From positions 1,351,001-1,415,000 of the forward strand of contig CP143548.1 of assembly GCA_037015955.1 (NCBI GenBank): DNA of 64,000 bases. The letters run 5' to 3'. The DNA comes from Lachnospiraceae bacterium JLR.KK008. Its GTDB lineage: Bacteria; Bacillota; Clostridia; Lachnospirales; Lachnospiraceae. The notes below the pieces were generated by a model, which saw only the letters and a list, made by a program, of their open reading frames with translations, ran no database searches and was not told the origin of the DNA. Below are positions 36,218 through 44,534 of the stretch, piece by piece (positions within the stretch are counted from its first letter, which is position 1; each line of letters opens with the position of its first letter). A program made the position numbers and the translations under genes.

Positions 36218-36249
36218 CAGGCGGGAGTCAGGGACTCCCGCCTGTTTTT
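36218..36249 (+). terminator. Intrinsic terminator after groEL
   Basis: CAGGCGGGAGTC (36218-36229) pairs with GACTCCCGCCTG (36233-36244) around a three-base loop, followed by TTTTT. It ends the groESL transcript. Confidence 0.93.
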
Positions 36250-36597
36250 ATTGCAGTCATTTTGCCGTTGAACGGTCCGGGAAATGACTGTGAGCTTATG
36301 TACACTTGGTCAGGCGGCATATGGATGCACGGAAAAGGGAAGACAGCTTACGCCGTCTTCCCTTTTCGGTTACTATACTATGAGGGGGAGTATTTATGAA
36401 GAACTTAATCTTAATAGATTAAGAGTGTTGGTAGTCGAAGCTAATACCCTGCATACGCGTCTGACATGAGTACTAACTCCTTTGATGGTTTTATTATATA
36501 TGGGAATTATGTCCAAATCGTGTCCGATTTCTAAAAAGAAAAGAAAAAAATTATTAGAAAAAAATAATGAATAAGTGATCAAAAAAGAAAGCGGCAG
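36250..36597. other. Non-coding gap with several hairpins after groEL
   Basis: About 350 bases without a convincing gene. CAGTCATTT (36254-36262) pairs with AAATGACTG (36282-36290), with a small CCGT/ACGG stem inside. GAAAAGGGAAGAC (36332-36344) pairs perfectly with GTCTTCCCTTTTC (36355-36367) and looks like a two-way terminator, with A-run before and T-run after. GGGGGAG then precedes an eight-codon frame (36396-36422, MKNLILID) whose second half lies in a CTTAATC/GATTAAG hairpin. The right end (36520-36597) is AT-rich and includes the likely end of the VanZ transcript. Confidence 0.6.
36332..36367. terminator. Second hairpin, probable bidirectional terminator
   Basis: A perfect 13-pair stem with a ten-base loop, AAAA on the left and TTTT on the right within the stem ends. 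It is 85 bases beyond the groEL terminator, so it probably ends some other transcript: a small RNA from about 36250, or an antisense one. Confidence 0.6.
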
Positions 36598-37197
36598 TTA
36601 TCCGTCAAGCCGGGGAAGACGGCGGGTCACAAAAGGCGCGGCATGATAGCCGAGCAGTCCGCCGAATGTATTGAACATCAGGTCGTTGACATCAAAAATG
36701 CGGTATGGAGACGGATAGATGCCATAGAGAGCGCTGAGCTGTGTCAGTTCAAAAAAAAGTGAGAGAAGAAAGGAAAGCGCTACGGTCTGTTTCAGGCTGC
36801 GGTGGAAATAATATCTCATATAAATGCCAAACGGAAACAGCAGGCCGATATTACCGCCGATTTGGAACCAGGCGGAGTGTGAGATGTTCACGGTCCCGGT
36901 CTCGTACCAGACCCAGGATGCCTGTTCTTTGAGATCATGGAGAAAGGCCAGCGGGTGAAGCTGGACACGCATGGGGAGCGGATGGGCCAGAACATAGTCG
37001 AAGGATGGCAGGGGTGTGATAATATAAAAATACATACAGGTGAGATAGAAAACAAACAGATACATAGCGGCTATACGGAAGAAGATAATTCTGCCGTATT
37101 TTCGGTGTTGGTAGAGCAGACAGGGGAGGAGGAAGAGAACGGTGATCAGGGGAAAAAGGGCATATATAAGACGTAATGGTATCAAGTATTCGTGCAT
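36598..37197 (-). CDS. VanZ-like membrane protein
   Basis: A 199-residue protein with about five membrane segments. The C-terminal half matches VanZ-like proteins: NIGLLFPFGIYMRYYF, LLSLFFELTQLSALYG, and RIFDVNDLMFNTFGGLLGY, whose FE-x-Q and D-x-N-D positions are the family hallmark. VanZ of enterococci gives low-level teicoplanin resistance; the general role of the family is unclear. AAGGAG lies before the start at 37197. It is a single gene, divergent from the cysteine hydrolase. Confidence 0.85.
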   Translation of the reverse strand: MHEYLIPLRLIYALFPLITVLFLLPCLLYQHRKYGRIIFFRIAAMYLFVFYLTCMYFYIITPLPSFDYVLAHPLPMRVQLHPLAFLHDLKEQASWVWYETGTVNISHSAWFQIGGNIGLLFPFGIYMRYYFHRSLKQTVALSFLLSLFFELTQLSALYGIYPSPYRIFDVNDLMFNTFGGLLGYHAAPFVTRRLPRLDG

Positions 37198-37347
37198 AAA
37201 ATAAAACTCCTTATCAGATCCTGGCGATTATGCCAATAACAGTGTAGCGGATTTTCCATTCATTGACAAGAAGGATTATTTGTGATACGGTCAGAAAAAT
37301 AAACGGTCGGATTGGATGGACAGAGCAGACCGGAAAGAGGGAGTGCT

Positions 37348-37869
37348 ATGAGAAGGGTATTGATTGTAGTCGATATGCAGAACGATTTTATTGACGGTGC
37401 GCTTGGCACAGAGGAGGCCAGGGCCATCGTCGGGAATGTAGTGAGAAAGATCGGCGGATATGAGGCGAAAGACATTTATGCCACGAGGGACACTCATCAG
37501 CAAAACTATCTCGATACGGCGGAGGGCAGACATCTGCCTGTCGTTCATTGTATCGAGGGTACACCGGGCTGGGAAATCCGTGCCGAAGTGGCAGAAGCGC
37601 TGGAGGGCGCTACGATCATCAATAAGCCGGCGTTCGGCAGTATCGTACTGGCAGATCTGCTTCAGGAGGAAAATGACAGAGAAACGCTGGAGATCGAACT
37701 GGTCGGCCTGTGTACGGACATCTGTGTCGTGTCCAATGCGCTGCTGCTGAAAGCCGCGATGCCGGAGACCGAAATATCAGTCGACCCGTTATGCTGCGCG
37801 GGTGTGACGCCGGAGAGCCACGAAGCGGCGCTGACAACGATGCGGATGTGCCAGATCAGAATTTGCTGA
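37348..37869 (+). CDS. Isochorismatase-family cysteine hydrolase
   Basis: A 173-residue cytoplasmic hydrolase. The catalytic triad of the family is visible: Asp in VVDMQNDFIDG, Lys in INKPAFGS, and Cys in LVGLCTDICVVSNALL. PVVHCIEGTPGWEI is close to the region of nicotinamidases, and the metal-binding histidines are not fully obvious, so it may be a nicotinamidase or another amidase. GAGGGAG precedes the ATG at 37348. Its 3' end nearly touches the convergent metallopeptidase gene. Confidence 0.82.
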   Translation: MRRVLIVVDMQNDFIDGALGTEEARAIVGNVVRKIGGYEAKDIYATRDTHQQNYLDTAEGRHLPVVHCIEGTPGWEIRAEVAEALEGATIINKPAFGSIVLADLLQEENDRETLEIELVGLCTDICVVSNALLLKAAMPETEISVDPLCCAGVTPESHEAALTTMRMCQIRIC

Positions 37870-37876
37870 CACAGCC

Positions 37877-38491
37877 CTACAGGATAAGAGTCCTGCCGTT
37901 GTCCCGCAGCCATTTTCGCAGTTCTTTATAGTCGGGAAGAACCGTTTCAACCGCATTCCAGAATGCCTTGGAATGGTTCATTTCTTTTCTGTGACACAGT
38001 TCGTGGACGACGACATAGTCGAGGACGCGGGGCGGCGCCAGCATGAGACGCCAGTTAAAATTGAGATTTCCTCTGGCGGAACAGCTTCCCCAGCGGGTTT
38101 TCTGATCGCGGATGGCGATGGCGCCGTGAGTCACACCGATCACCGTCTCAAAGTAGGCGACTCTGGCAGGAATATACTCTCTGGCAGCCTGACGGTAACG
38201 CTTTTCCAGTTGTTCGCGCTGGAGCGGCGTCAGAGTTGACACGGGCACACGTGCTTTCGCCTGTTCCAGTTCCCGGTATTTTGTTATGATCCAGCGTTCT
38301 TTTGTCTCCATCAGTTTTCTGGCCTGTGTATAAGTGACGGACAGAGGGACTTTCATGAGCAGGGAAAGGTCCGGTTCCAGAGAGAGGGACCAGGTCTTGC
38401 GTCTGCTTTTTCTGATCCGAAAGGGGATCTTGAGAGCAGGAGCGGAGACGGGAGAGAAAACGCCACTTTTCTCGGTTGCGGATTCAGACAT
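37877..38491 (-). CDS. YgjP-type zinc metallopeptidase (DUF45)
   Basis: A 204-residue protein with the HExxH-type zinc motif in VVHELCHRKEMNHSKAFW, whose third ligand is the later histidine of the same helix-loop. RDQKTRWGSCSARGNLNFNWRLMLAPP precedes it, as in YgjP/SprT-like DUF45 proteins, which are often encoded near restriction or repair genes. GAGGT sits eight bases before the ATG at 38491; another ATG at 38497 is too close to it. The true substrate is unknown. It is divergent from the chromate-transporter genes. Confidence 0.85.
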   Translation of the reverse strand: MSESATEKSGVFSPVSAPALKIPFRIRKSRRKTWSLSLEPDLSLLMKVPLSVTYTQARKLMETKERWIITKYRELEQAKARVPVSTLTPLQREQLEKRYRQAAREYIPARVAYFETVIGVTHGAIAIRDQKTRWGSCSARGNLNFNWRLMLAPPRVLDYVVVHELCHRKEMNHSKAFWNAVETVLPDYKELRKWLRDNGRTLIL

Positions 38492-38653
38492 TATCATTAC
38501 CTCATTTCACAGTAATCAGGACGTCGACAGTTCAGATGTACCCTGATACAAGATAGCATATTTTCCGCCGAAAGGGTAGAAGAATCCGCAAAAATAGTAT
38601 ATGATAAAAAAGATCGGCTGCAATACGAAGAAATAAGGAAAGAGGGCGAAAGT

Positions 38654-39196
38654 ATGAATGAATATGCACAGCTTTACATAGCGTTTCTGCGGATCGGCGG
38701 GCTGACATTCGGCGGCGGGCTGGCGATGCTGCCAATGCTGAAGTTTGAGCTCGTGGAGAAAAAAAAGTGGATTACAGAAGAAGATCTGCTTGACTGTTAT
38801 GCGATCGGCCAGTGCACGCCGGGCATTATAGCCGTCAATACGGCGACATTTGTCGGGTATAAAAGGAAAGGCGTATTGGGCGGTATTGTCTCCACGCTGG
38901 GAATGGTCACACCGTCTGTCGTTATCATCACGCTTGTGGCAATCTGTCTGCAGGCTTTCATAGAAAATGTGTGGGTGCAGCATGCGCTGATGGGTGTGCG
39001 TGCAGTCGTCTGCGCACTGATGCTCAATACGGTTGTTACACTGGCGAAAAAAAGTCTTAAAAATGCGTTTTGCTTTGTGATCTGCGGTGTCGCCTTTGTA
39101 CTTGCGATGTTTTCTGTCATTCCGACAGTCTGTATCGTGATCATCGCGGCAGTGATCGGTATTATTGTGAATATGGCAGGAGGCAAAAAGGCATGA
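38654..39196 (+). CDS. Chromate transporter, first half-size subunit
   Basis: A 180-residue membrane protein of the CHR family, single-domain type. RIGGLTFGGGLAMLPML and CYAIGQCTPGIIAVNTATFVGYKRKG are the conserved family segments, and about five to six membrane helices follow. The short CHR proteins work as pairs of different halves. Its stop overlaps the start of the second half as ATGA, so the two subunits are made together. In anaerobes the physiological substrate could be sulfate-like oxyanions; chromate is the family name only. Confidence 0.87.
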   Translation: MNEYAQLYIAFLRIGGLTFGGGLAMLPMLKFELVEKKKWITEEDLLDCYAIGQCTPGIIAVNTATFVGYKRKGVLGGIVSTLGMVTPSVVIITLVAICLQAFIENVWVQHALMGVRAVVCALMLNTVVTLAKKSLKNAFCFVICGVAFVLAMFSVIPTVCIVIIAAVIGIIVNMAGGKKA

Positions 39197-39756
39197 ATGT
39201 ACAGTTGATGATTCTTATGTTCTGGGAATTTATGAAAATCGGACTCTTTGCGGTAGGAGGCGGACCGGCCACGCTGCCTTATCTGATGGATCTGACAGAG
39301 AGATTTGACTGGTATACGATGGAAGATCTGACAAATATGATCGCCATCAGTGAATCGACGCCCGGACCGCTCGGGCTGAATATGGCGACCTATGCGGGCT
39401 TTCATACGCTTGGCACATTTGGCGGCATTGTCTCTACTCTGGGACTCGTATTTCCCAGTGTGATTGTGATCATACTGGTTGCCAAATTTCTGGAAAATTT
39501 TAATGAAAATAAATATGTACAGGGGGCCTTTGCGGGTATCCGTCCTGCGGTTACGGCGCTGATCGCCGCTGCCGTCTACAGTGTGTGCAAAGTTTCTCTT
39601 TTTACGCAGACAGAGGCGGGATATGTGCCTGCGGGGAAAGTCATTCTTTTGTGTGTGATTGTTTTCGGTCTGCTACAGGTAAAGAAACTGCAGAAATATC
39701 ATCCGGCAGTATGGCTGCTCTTCGCAGTTGTGATCGGGATCGTATTTCGGTTTTGA
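39193..39756 (+). CDS. Chromate transporter, second half-size subunit
   Basis: A 187-residue partner of the preceding half transporter. FMKIGLFAVGGGPATLPYLMDL and IAISESTPGPLGLNMATYAGF are the corresponding CHR motifs, and the second half has the usual TLGLVFPSVIVIILV segment and helices. The ATG at 39193 is inside the stop of the first subunit. thiN follows 29 bases later on the same strand and may be co-transcribed. Confidence 0.87.
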   Translation: MNVQLMILMFWEFMKIGLFAVGGGPATLPYLMDLTERFDWYTMEDLTNMIAISESTPGPLGLNMATYAGFHTLGTFGGIVSTLGLVFPSVIVIILVAKFLENFNENKYVQGAFAGIRPAVTALIAAAVYSVCKVSLFTQTEAGYVPAGKVILLCVIVFGLLQVKKLQKYHPAVWLLFAVVIGIVFRF

Positions 39757-39785
39757 CAGACGAAGGAAACTGTCAGGGAGGTGCA

Positions 39786-40475
39786 ATGGATAAAAACAGC
39801 GGGAATAAAGACGGAAGGTGTATCTTAGTCTGTGCGGGTGATCTGGAGATTTCTGAGATCCCGGTGAAGCCGGAGGACTATGTGATTGCGGTGGATGGCG
39901 GCTACCTGTACTGTCAGGTGTTTGGGATTGAACCGGATGTGATGATTGGAGATTTTGACTCGCTTGCGGAGACATACTGTGAACAGACGCAGCCACAAGA
40001 GAGCGGACGGCCACATGGAGCGGAGGGAAAGAAGCCGCGTGTCATCCGTCTGGACTGTGTCAAGGATGACACGGATACTTTGGCGGCGATCCGGCATGGA
40101 CTGGAGAATGGCTATCGGGAGTTTCACCTGTACGGCGCGCTTGGCGGACGGCTGGAGCATACGATCGCCAATCTGCAATGTCTGCACTTTCTCAAAAATG
40201 CGGGAGCCGTCGGTTACATCTGGGATGGTACGGTGATGATTACGCTGATCCGCAATGAATCGCTCTCCTTCCGGAAAGAGATGGAAGGGTTGGTGTCTGT
40301 CTTTGCCGTCGGAGGTGAGGCCAGAGGGGTGACGGAAAAAGGACTCAGATATGCACTTGACGATGCTGTTGTCCGCTGTGATTTTCCGATTGGGGTCAGT
40401 AATGAATTTACAGGGCAGAAGGCGGAAATCGAAGTGAGAGACGGCTCTCTGCTCATCGTTGTGCGCTGGGAATAA
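39786..40475 (+). CDS. thiN: Thiamine pyrophosphokinase
   Basis: ThiN transfers pyrophosphate from ATP to thiamine to make thiamine pyrophosphate. The 229-residue protein shows CILVCAGDLEI, VIAVDGGYLYC, MIGDFDSLAE, KDDTDTLAAIRHGLENGYREFHLYGALGGRLEHTIANL-type motifs (the DDT and GxxGGRxDH sites) and a C-terminal beta-domain from about 145. AGGGAGGTG precedes the ATG. In other Firmicutes thiN often lies after rpe and rsgA; here it follows the chromate-transporter pair. Confidence 0.9.
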   Translation: MDKNSGNKDGRCILVCAGDLEISEIPVKPEDYVIAVDGGYLYCQVFGIEPDVMIGDFDSLAETYCEQTQPQESGRPHGAEGKKPRVIRLDCVKDDTDTLAAIRHGLENGYREFHLYGALGGRLEHTIANLQCLHFLKNAGAVGYIWDGTVMITLIRNESLSFRKEMEGLVSVFAVGGEARGVTEKGLRYALDDAVVRCDFPIGVSNEFTGQKAEIEVRDGSLLIVVRWE

Positions 40476-40561
40476 CAGTGGTGACAACTTCATTGACAGG
40501 AATAGTTTTGCGTGTATCTGTTAATAATTGGAAAGAAACAGAAACAAGGCAGGAGGGAATT

Positions 40562-41560
40562 ATGAAAAGGAAAATGAAACAGGTTACAAACAAAAAGTGG
40601 ATGGCCGTCTGGGCGGTCTGTCTTGCAGTCATGCTTACAGGGTGTGGAAAGGAAGAGGGAACGCCCGGTAATGAGGAGCAGACACAGCAGACGGATGAGA
40701 CCCAGGAGTCCGTCCAGGAGACAGAAAGTGAAGCTGTGCAGGAGCCTGAGACAGAAAGCGATACGGAGCAGGCAAGCGAACTGGCAGTACAGATCAGGAC
40801 GACACAGAAGGAAGAGATTAAAAATGAGGAAGGGACTGTTCTGCTGACAAGTGATGCAAGTGAAGTCTCGGTGACAATTCCGGGAAATGCACAGGCGCAG
40901 GAAGCAGTCAACCAGTTTTTTAAGGATCTGCAGAAATCGTATCGGTCTACTGTCTCAGAGCATGAGGAGAGTGCGGCAAAAGATCTGGATTTCCGGAAGG
41001 AAGAAGGGATCGAAAACTGGTTCCCCTATGAGATTGGCAGATACTATGAAGTGAAGCGTGTCGACGAACAGATGATCAGCATCGTGGAGACAAGTTATGA
41101 ATATACGGGCGGGGCGCATCCCAATTCGGTGAAAGTGGCCTATAATTTTGACACGCAGACAGGGCAGCGCATGACATTGGAGGACGTAGCCTCGGATCTG
41201 GACGAGATCAGGACAAAGAGTGTGGAATATCTGGGGCAGATGCTTCCGCAGTCACAGTATGCCGATGAACTGTTTGAAGACTATGCCGGTCATTTGGAAG
41301 ACATCCTGACGGACAGCACCTGGTATACCGATGAACTGGGCTTTCATATCATCTGCAACGAATATATTATTACGCCGCATTCGTCAGGCATTTTGGATTT
41401 CGTCCTGCCATATGATGAAGTGGATGTAGTAGCCGGGGCTTATATTCCGGCGTCGGCGGCCGGTCAACCGGCAGAAAGCTCCGAAGAGCCGGCAGAGGAC
41501 ACTACTGCCGGGACTGAAGATGCAGCCGGAGAGCAGGTGCAGGAGGAGACTACCGAATGA
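40562..41560 (+). CDS. RsiV-like lipoprotein (DUF4163/DUF3298)
   Basis: A 332-residue lipoprotein. LTGC with Cys28 is a lipobox after a hydrophobic signal, a Glu/Gln/Thr-rich linker extends to about residue 80, and the remainder resembles the DUF4163-DUF3298 pair seen in RsiV (VSVTIPGN, ETSYEYTGGAHPNSVKVAYNFDTQTG, LEDVASD, GFHIICNEYIITPHSSG). In RsiV this ectodomain senses lysozyme, but there is no sigma factor here and no cytoplasmic anti-sigma part. A second acidic low-complexity tail ends the protein. It is convergent with the CDF transporter gene. Confidence 0.8.
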   Translation: MKRKMKQVTNKKWMAVWAVCLAVMLTGCGKEEGTPGNEEQTQQTDETQESVQETESEAVQEPETESDTEQASELAVQIRTTQKEEIKNEEGTVLLTSDASEVSVTIPGNAQAQEAVNQFFKDLQKSYRSTVSEHEESAAKDLDFRKEEGIENWFPYEIGRYYEVKRVDEQMISIVETSYEYTGGAHPNSVKVAYNFDTQTGQRMTLEDVASDLDEIRTKSVEYLGQMLPQSQYADELFEDYAGHLEDILTDSTWYTDELGFHIICNEYIITPHSSGILDFVLPYDEVDVVAGAYIPASAAGQPAESSEEPAEDTTAGTEDAAGEQVQEETTE

Positions 41561-41562
41561 TT

Positions 41563-42723
41563 TCAGAGATGATCGATCTGTATGACGGCGAAGTAATGTG
41601 GATCGATCTGCTGCAGCCGGGTCTTGATCATTTCTTTTAATTCGTCTGTCGTATAGGCGGCCTGATAAGGCACTACCACGTCAAAGATCAGATTGGTGTG
41701 AGTAGTGCCTTTTACAATGCGGAAATCATGGAGGGACAGTCTGACATCAATTTCCCGCAAAAGCCGCATCATAAGCTGACGGCATTCCAGTGTCTCGCTG
41801 TCGTCGTTCATCACAGGGTCCATATGTATGACTGCGGAGCAGTGGAGCTCGCTTTGCAGCTTTTTCTCAATATTGTCAATTGTGTCATGAAGCTCCATCA
41901 TATTGCCTTTTGCAGGTACTTCCGCGTGCAGGGAGATCATACGCCGCCCCGGGCCATAGTCGTGGACAATCAGGTCATGGACGCCGAGGACGATGTCATA
42001 TTGTCTGACGAGCTTGTGGATTTTTCTGATAAATTCCGGGTCCGGCGCCTGTCCGAGCAAGGGACTGATCGTGTCTTTGGCTGCATCGACACCGCCGTGG
42101 AGAATGAGCAGACCGACGAGAATACCACACCAGCCATCGATATGGTATCCGGACAGTTCCGATATGATAATGGCAATCAGTACGGCCGACGTTGCCAGAG
42201 AGTCGCTGAGACTGTCGGCAGCGGTTGCCTTCAGAGCAGTGGAAGCGATCTTCCTGCTCAGAAACCGGTTGTAATAAAACATATACAGTTTGATAAGAAT
42301 GGAGAGTACGAGTGCGGCCAGCACGGCCGGTGTCACTGTTACCGGTTCCGGATGGATGATTTTGGAGACAGAGGAACGGATCAGTTCCACTGCCATGACC
42401 AGGATTATGATGGAAACGATCAGACCGGAAATATATTCACTGCGGCCATGTCCAAAAGGATGATCGGAATCCGCCTCCTGTGCGGCGATCTTGAAACCGA
42501 TCAAAGTGATGACTGAGGAACCGGCATCCGACAGATTATTGAACGCATCCGCGATCACAGAAATAGAACCGCTGAGAAGACCTGTCATTAACTTCATGGA
42601 AAACAACAGGATATTGAGAAAGATACCGAAGGCGCCGCTTACGATGCCATAGCGCTGACGTACCTGTGGATGTTCCGTATTTTCTCTGTCAGGAATGAAC
42701 AGACGGATTAACAATGTGATCAT
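41563..42723 (-). CDS. Cation diffusion facilitator (CDF) metal exporter
   Basis: A 386-residue CDF-family transporter. Residues about 30-215 hold six membrane helices with metal-binding Asp/His pairs DAFNNLSDAGSS and DHPFGHGRSEY, and the second pair in TAADSLSDSLATS. A cytoplasmic C-terminal domain of about 90 residues and further extension (FRIVKGTTHTNLIFDVVVPY) follow. CDF proteins export Zn, Fe, Mn or Co in exchange for protons. The metal cannot be read from the sequence. GAGGTG precedes the start. It diverges from gpmI. Confidence 0.92.
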   Translation of the reverse strand: MITLLIRLFIPDRENTEHPQVRQRYGIVSGAFGIFLNILLFSMKLMTGLLSGSISVIADAFNNLSDAGSSVITLIGFKIAAQEADSDHPFGHGRSEYISGLIVSIIILVMAVELIRSSVSKIIHPEPVTVTPAVLAALVLSILIKLYMFYYNRFLSRKIASTALKATAADSLSDSLATSAVLIAIIISELSGYHIDGWCGILVGLLILHGGVDAAKDTISPLLGQAPDPEFIRKIHKLVRQYDIVLGVHDLIVHDYGPGRRMISLHAEVPAKGNMMELHDTIDNIEKKLQSELHCSAVIHMDPVMNDDSETLECRQLMMRLLREIDVRLSLHDFRIVKGTTHTNLIFDVVVPYQAAYTTDELKEMIKTRLQQIDPHYFAVIQIDHL

Positions 42724-42809
42724 GAAAACACCTCAATTCATTGTATACGCGATATTCTCAACACTCTAACATTTTTTATGAAAAGACGCAAGAGCTTTTG
42801 GAAAATTGA

Positions 42810-42838
42810 TTGCGAAAGCCTGATAAACAGTGTATAAT
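42810..42838 (+). promoter_or_regulatory. Promoter of gpmI
   Basis: TTGCGA (42810-42815) and TATAAT (42833-42838) are 17 bases apart, with TG just before the -10 box. It lies about 40 bases before the gpmI start. Confidence 0.78.
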
Positions 42839-42880
42839 CAACAGATATGGGACATTGGTATGGAAAAAGGAGAAAAGAGT

Positions 42881-44425
42881 ATGAATAAAAAACCGATTGT
42901 ACTTATGATTTTAGACGGATATGGGCTGAACGGCAAAACGGAGGGCAATGCGGTTGCGCAGGCCAGTACTCCGGTTATGGATAAACTGATGGCGGACTAT
43001 CCGTTTGTAAGAGGGAATGCCAGTGGTATGGCGGTAGGTCTTCCCGACGGACAGATGGGTAACTCAGAGGTCGGCCATCTGAATATGGGAGCAGGGCGTA
43101 TCGTCTATCAGGAGCTGACAAGGATCACGAAAGAAATCCAGGACGGTACTTTCTTTGAGAACCCGGCTCTGATGGATGCGATTCAAAACTGTAAGAAAAA
43201 CGGAAGCGCCCTTCATATGTTCGGACTCTTGTCTGACGGTGGCGTGCACAGTCACAATACACACCTGTATGGGCTGCTGGAGCTGGCGAAGAGAAACGGA
43301 CTGGAAAAAGTATATGTTCACTGCTTTTTGGACGGGCGTGACACGCCTCCTGCAAGTGGCAAGGGCTATGCGCAGGAGCTGGAAGCCGAGATGAAGAAGA
43401 TCGGCGTCGGACAGATCGCTTCCGTCATGGGCCGTTATTATGCCATGGACAGAGACAACAATTATGACAGAGTGAAGCTGGCTTATGATGCGCTGACAAA
43501 AGGCGAGGGACTGAAAGCGGCAGGTGGTCCGGAGGGCATTCAGGCATCTTATGACCGGGACGAGACAGACGAGTTTGTAAAGCCTACCGTAGTTGAAAAG
43601 GATGGAAAGCCGGTCGGCGTGATTGCGGACGGAGATTCCGTGATCTTCTTTAATTTCAGGCCGGACCGTGCGCGAGAGATTACACGTGCGTTCTGCGACG
43701 ATGAGTTCAGGGGATTTGACAGAGAGAAGAGGCTGGCCCTCACGTATGTCTGCTTTTCCGATTACGATCCGACGATCCCGAACAAGGAAGTGGCGTTCCA
43801 TAAGATCGCCGTTACCAATACCTTCGGGGAATGGCTGGCAGCGAACGGCATGAAGCAGGCGAGAATCGCTGAGACGGAGAAATATGCCCATGTTACCTTC
43901 TTCTTCAACGGCGGCGTGGAAGAGCCGAATGAAGGGGAGGACCGGGTACTTGTAAATTCACCGAAAGATGTGGCTACTTATGATCTGAAACCGGAGATGA
44001 GCGCCTATGGTGTGTGCGATAAACTGACAGAGGCGATCCGTTCCGGAAAATATGATGTGATTATCATCAATTTTGCCAATCCGGATATGGTTGGTCATAC
44101 CGGTGTGGAGGCGGCAGCCATCAAAGCGGTGGAGGCAGTGGACGAGTGTGTTGGCAAAGCGGTAGAGGCTGTCAGGGAAGTGGACGGCGTACTGTTTATC
44201 TGTGCTGATCACGGTAATGCGGAGCAGCTTGTGGATTATGAGACAGGTGCACCGTTTACCGCCCATACGACCAATCAGGTACCTTTTATTCTGGTCAATT
44301 ATGAAGACGATTATACATTGAGAGAAGGGGGATGCCTGGCAGACATCATTCCGACTCTGATTCAGATTATGGGAAGACAGCAGCCTGCGGAGATGACAGG
44401 AAAGTCGCTGCTTGTCCGCAAATAA
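42881..44425 (+). CDS. gpmI: 2,3-bisphosphoglycerate-independent phosphoglycerate mutase
   Basis: GpmI interconverts 3- and 2-phosphoglycerate in glycolysis, using two Mn ions and a phosphoserine. The 514-residue protein has [13 protein letters not shown], the active serine in [14 protein letters not shown], the DGRDTPP loop, [48 protein letters not shown] and [20 protein letters not shown] supports the ATG at 42881 over an upstream one. Enolase, the next glycolytic enzyme, is encoded about 7.5 kb downstream in the same orientation. Confidence 0.97.
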   Translation: MNKKPIVLMILDGYGLNGKTEGNAVAQASTPVMDKLMADYPFVRGNASGMAVGLPDGQMGNSEVGHLNMGAGRIVYQELTRITKEIQDGTFFENPALMDAIQNCKKNGSALHMFGLLSDGGVHSHNTHLYGLLELAKRNGLEKVYVHCFLDGRDTPPASGKGYAQELEAEMKKIGVGQIASVMGRYYAMDRDNNYDRVKLAYDALTKGEGLKAAGGPEGIQASYDRDETDEFVKPTVVEKDGKPVGVIADGDSVIFFNFRPDRAREITRAFCDDEFRGFDREKRLALTYVCFSDYDPTIPNKEVAFHKIAVTNTFGEWLAANGMKQARIAETEKYAHVTFFFNGGVEEPNEGEDRVLVNSPKDVATYDLKPEMSAYGVCDKLTEAIRSGKYDVIIINFANPDMVGHTGVEAAAIKAVEAVDECVGKAVEAVREVDGVLFICADHGNAEQLVDYETGAPFTAHTTNQVPFILVNYEDDYTLREGGCLADIIPTLIQIMGRQQPAEMTGKSLLVRK

Positions 44426-44534
44426 TGTGACGAAAAAGCTGAAAACCGAGACCGTCGATGGAGAGGAATATTGTCTTTCTGTCGGCGGTCTTGCCGATTT
44501 ATGTGGCGGTGTACAGTTGGGAGAGGTGAGTAGT

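Noticed and set aside
36284..36469. 61-codon plus-strand frame after groEL
   Set aside because: It runs through a terminator-like hairpin and has no ribosome site; only the eight-codon frame at 36396 has one.
36394..36582. 62-codon frame on the minus strand in the groEL-VanZ gap
   Set aside because: No ribosome site, strongly AT-driven composition and no resemblance to known proteins.
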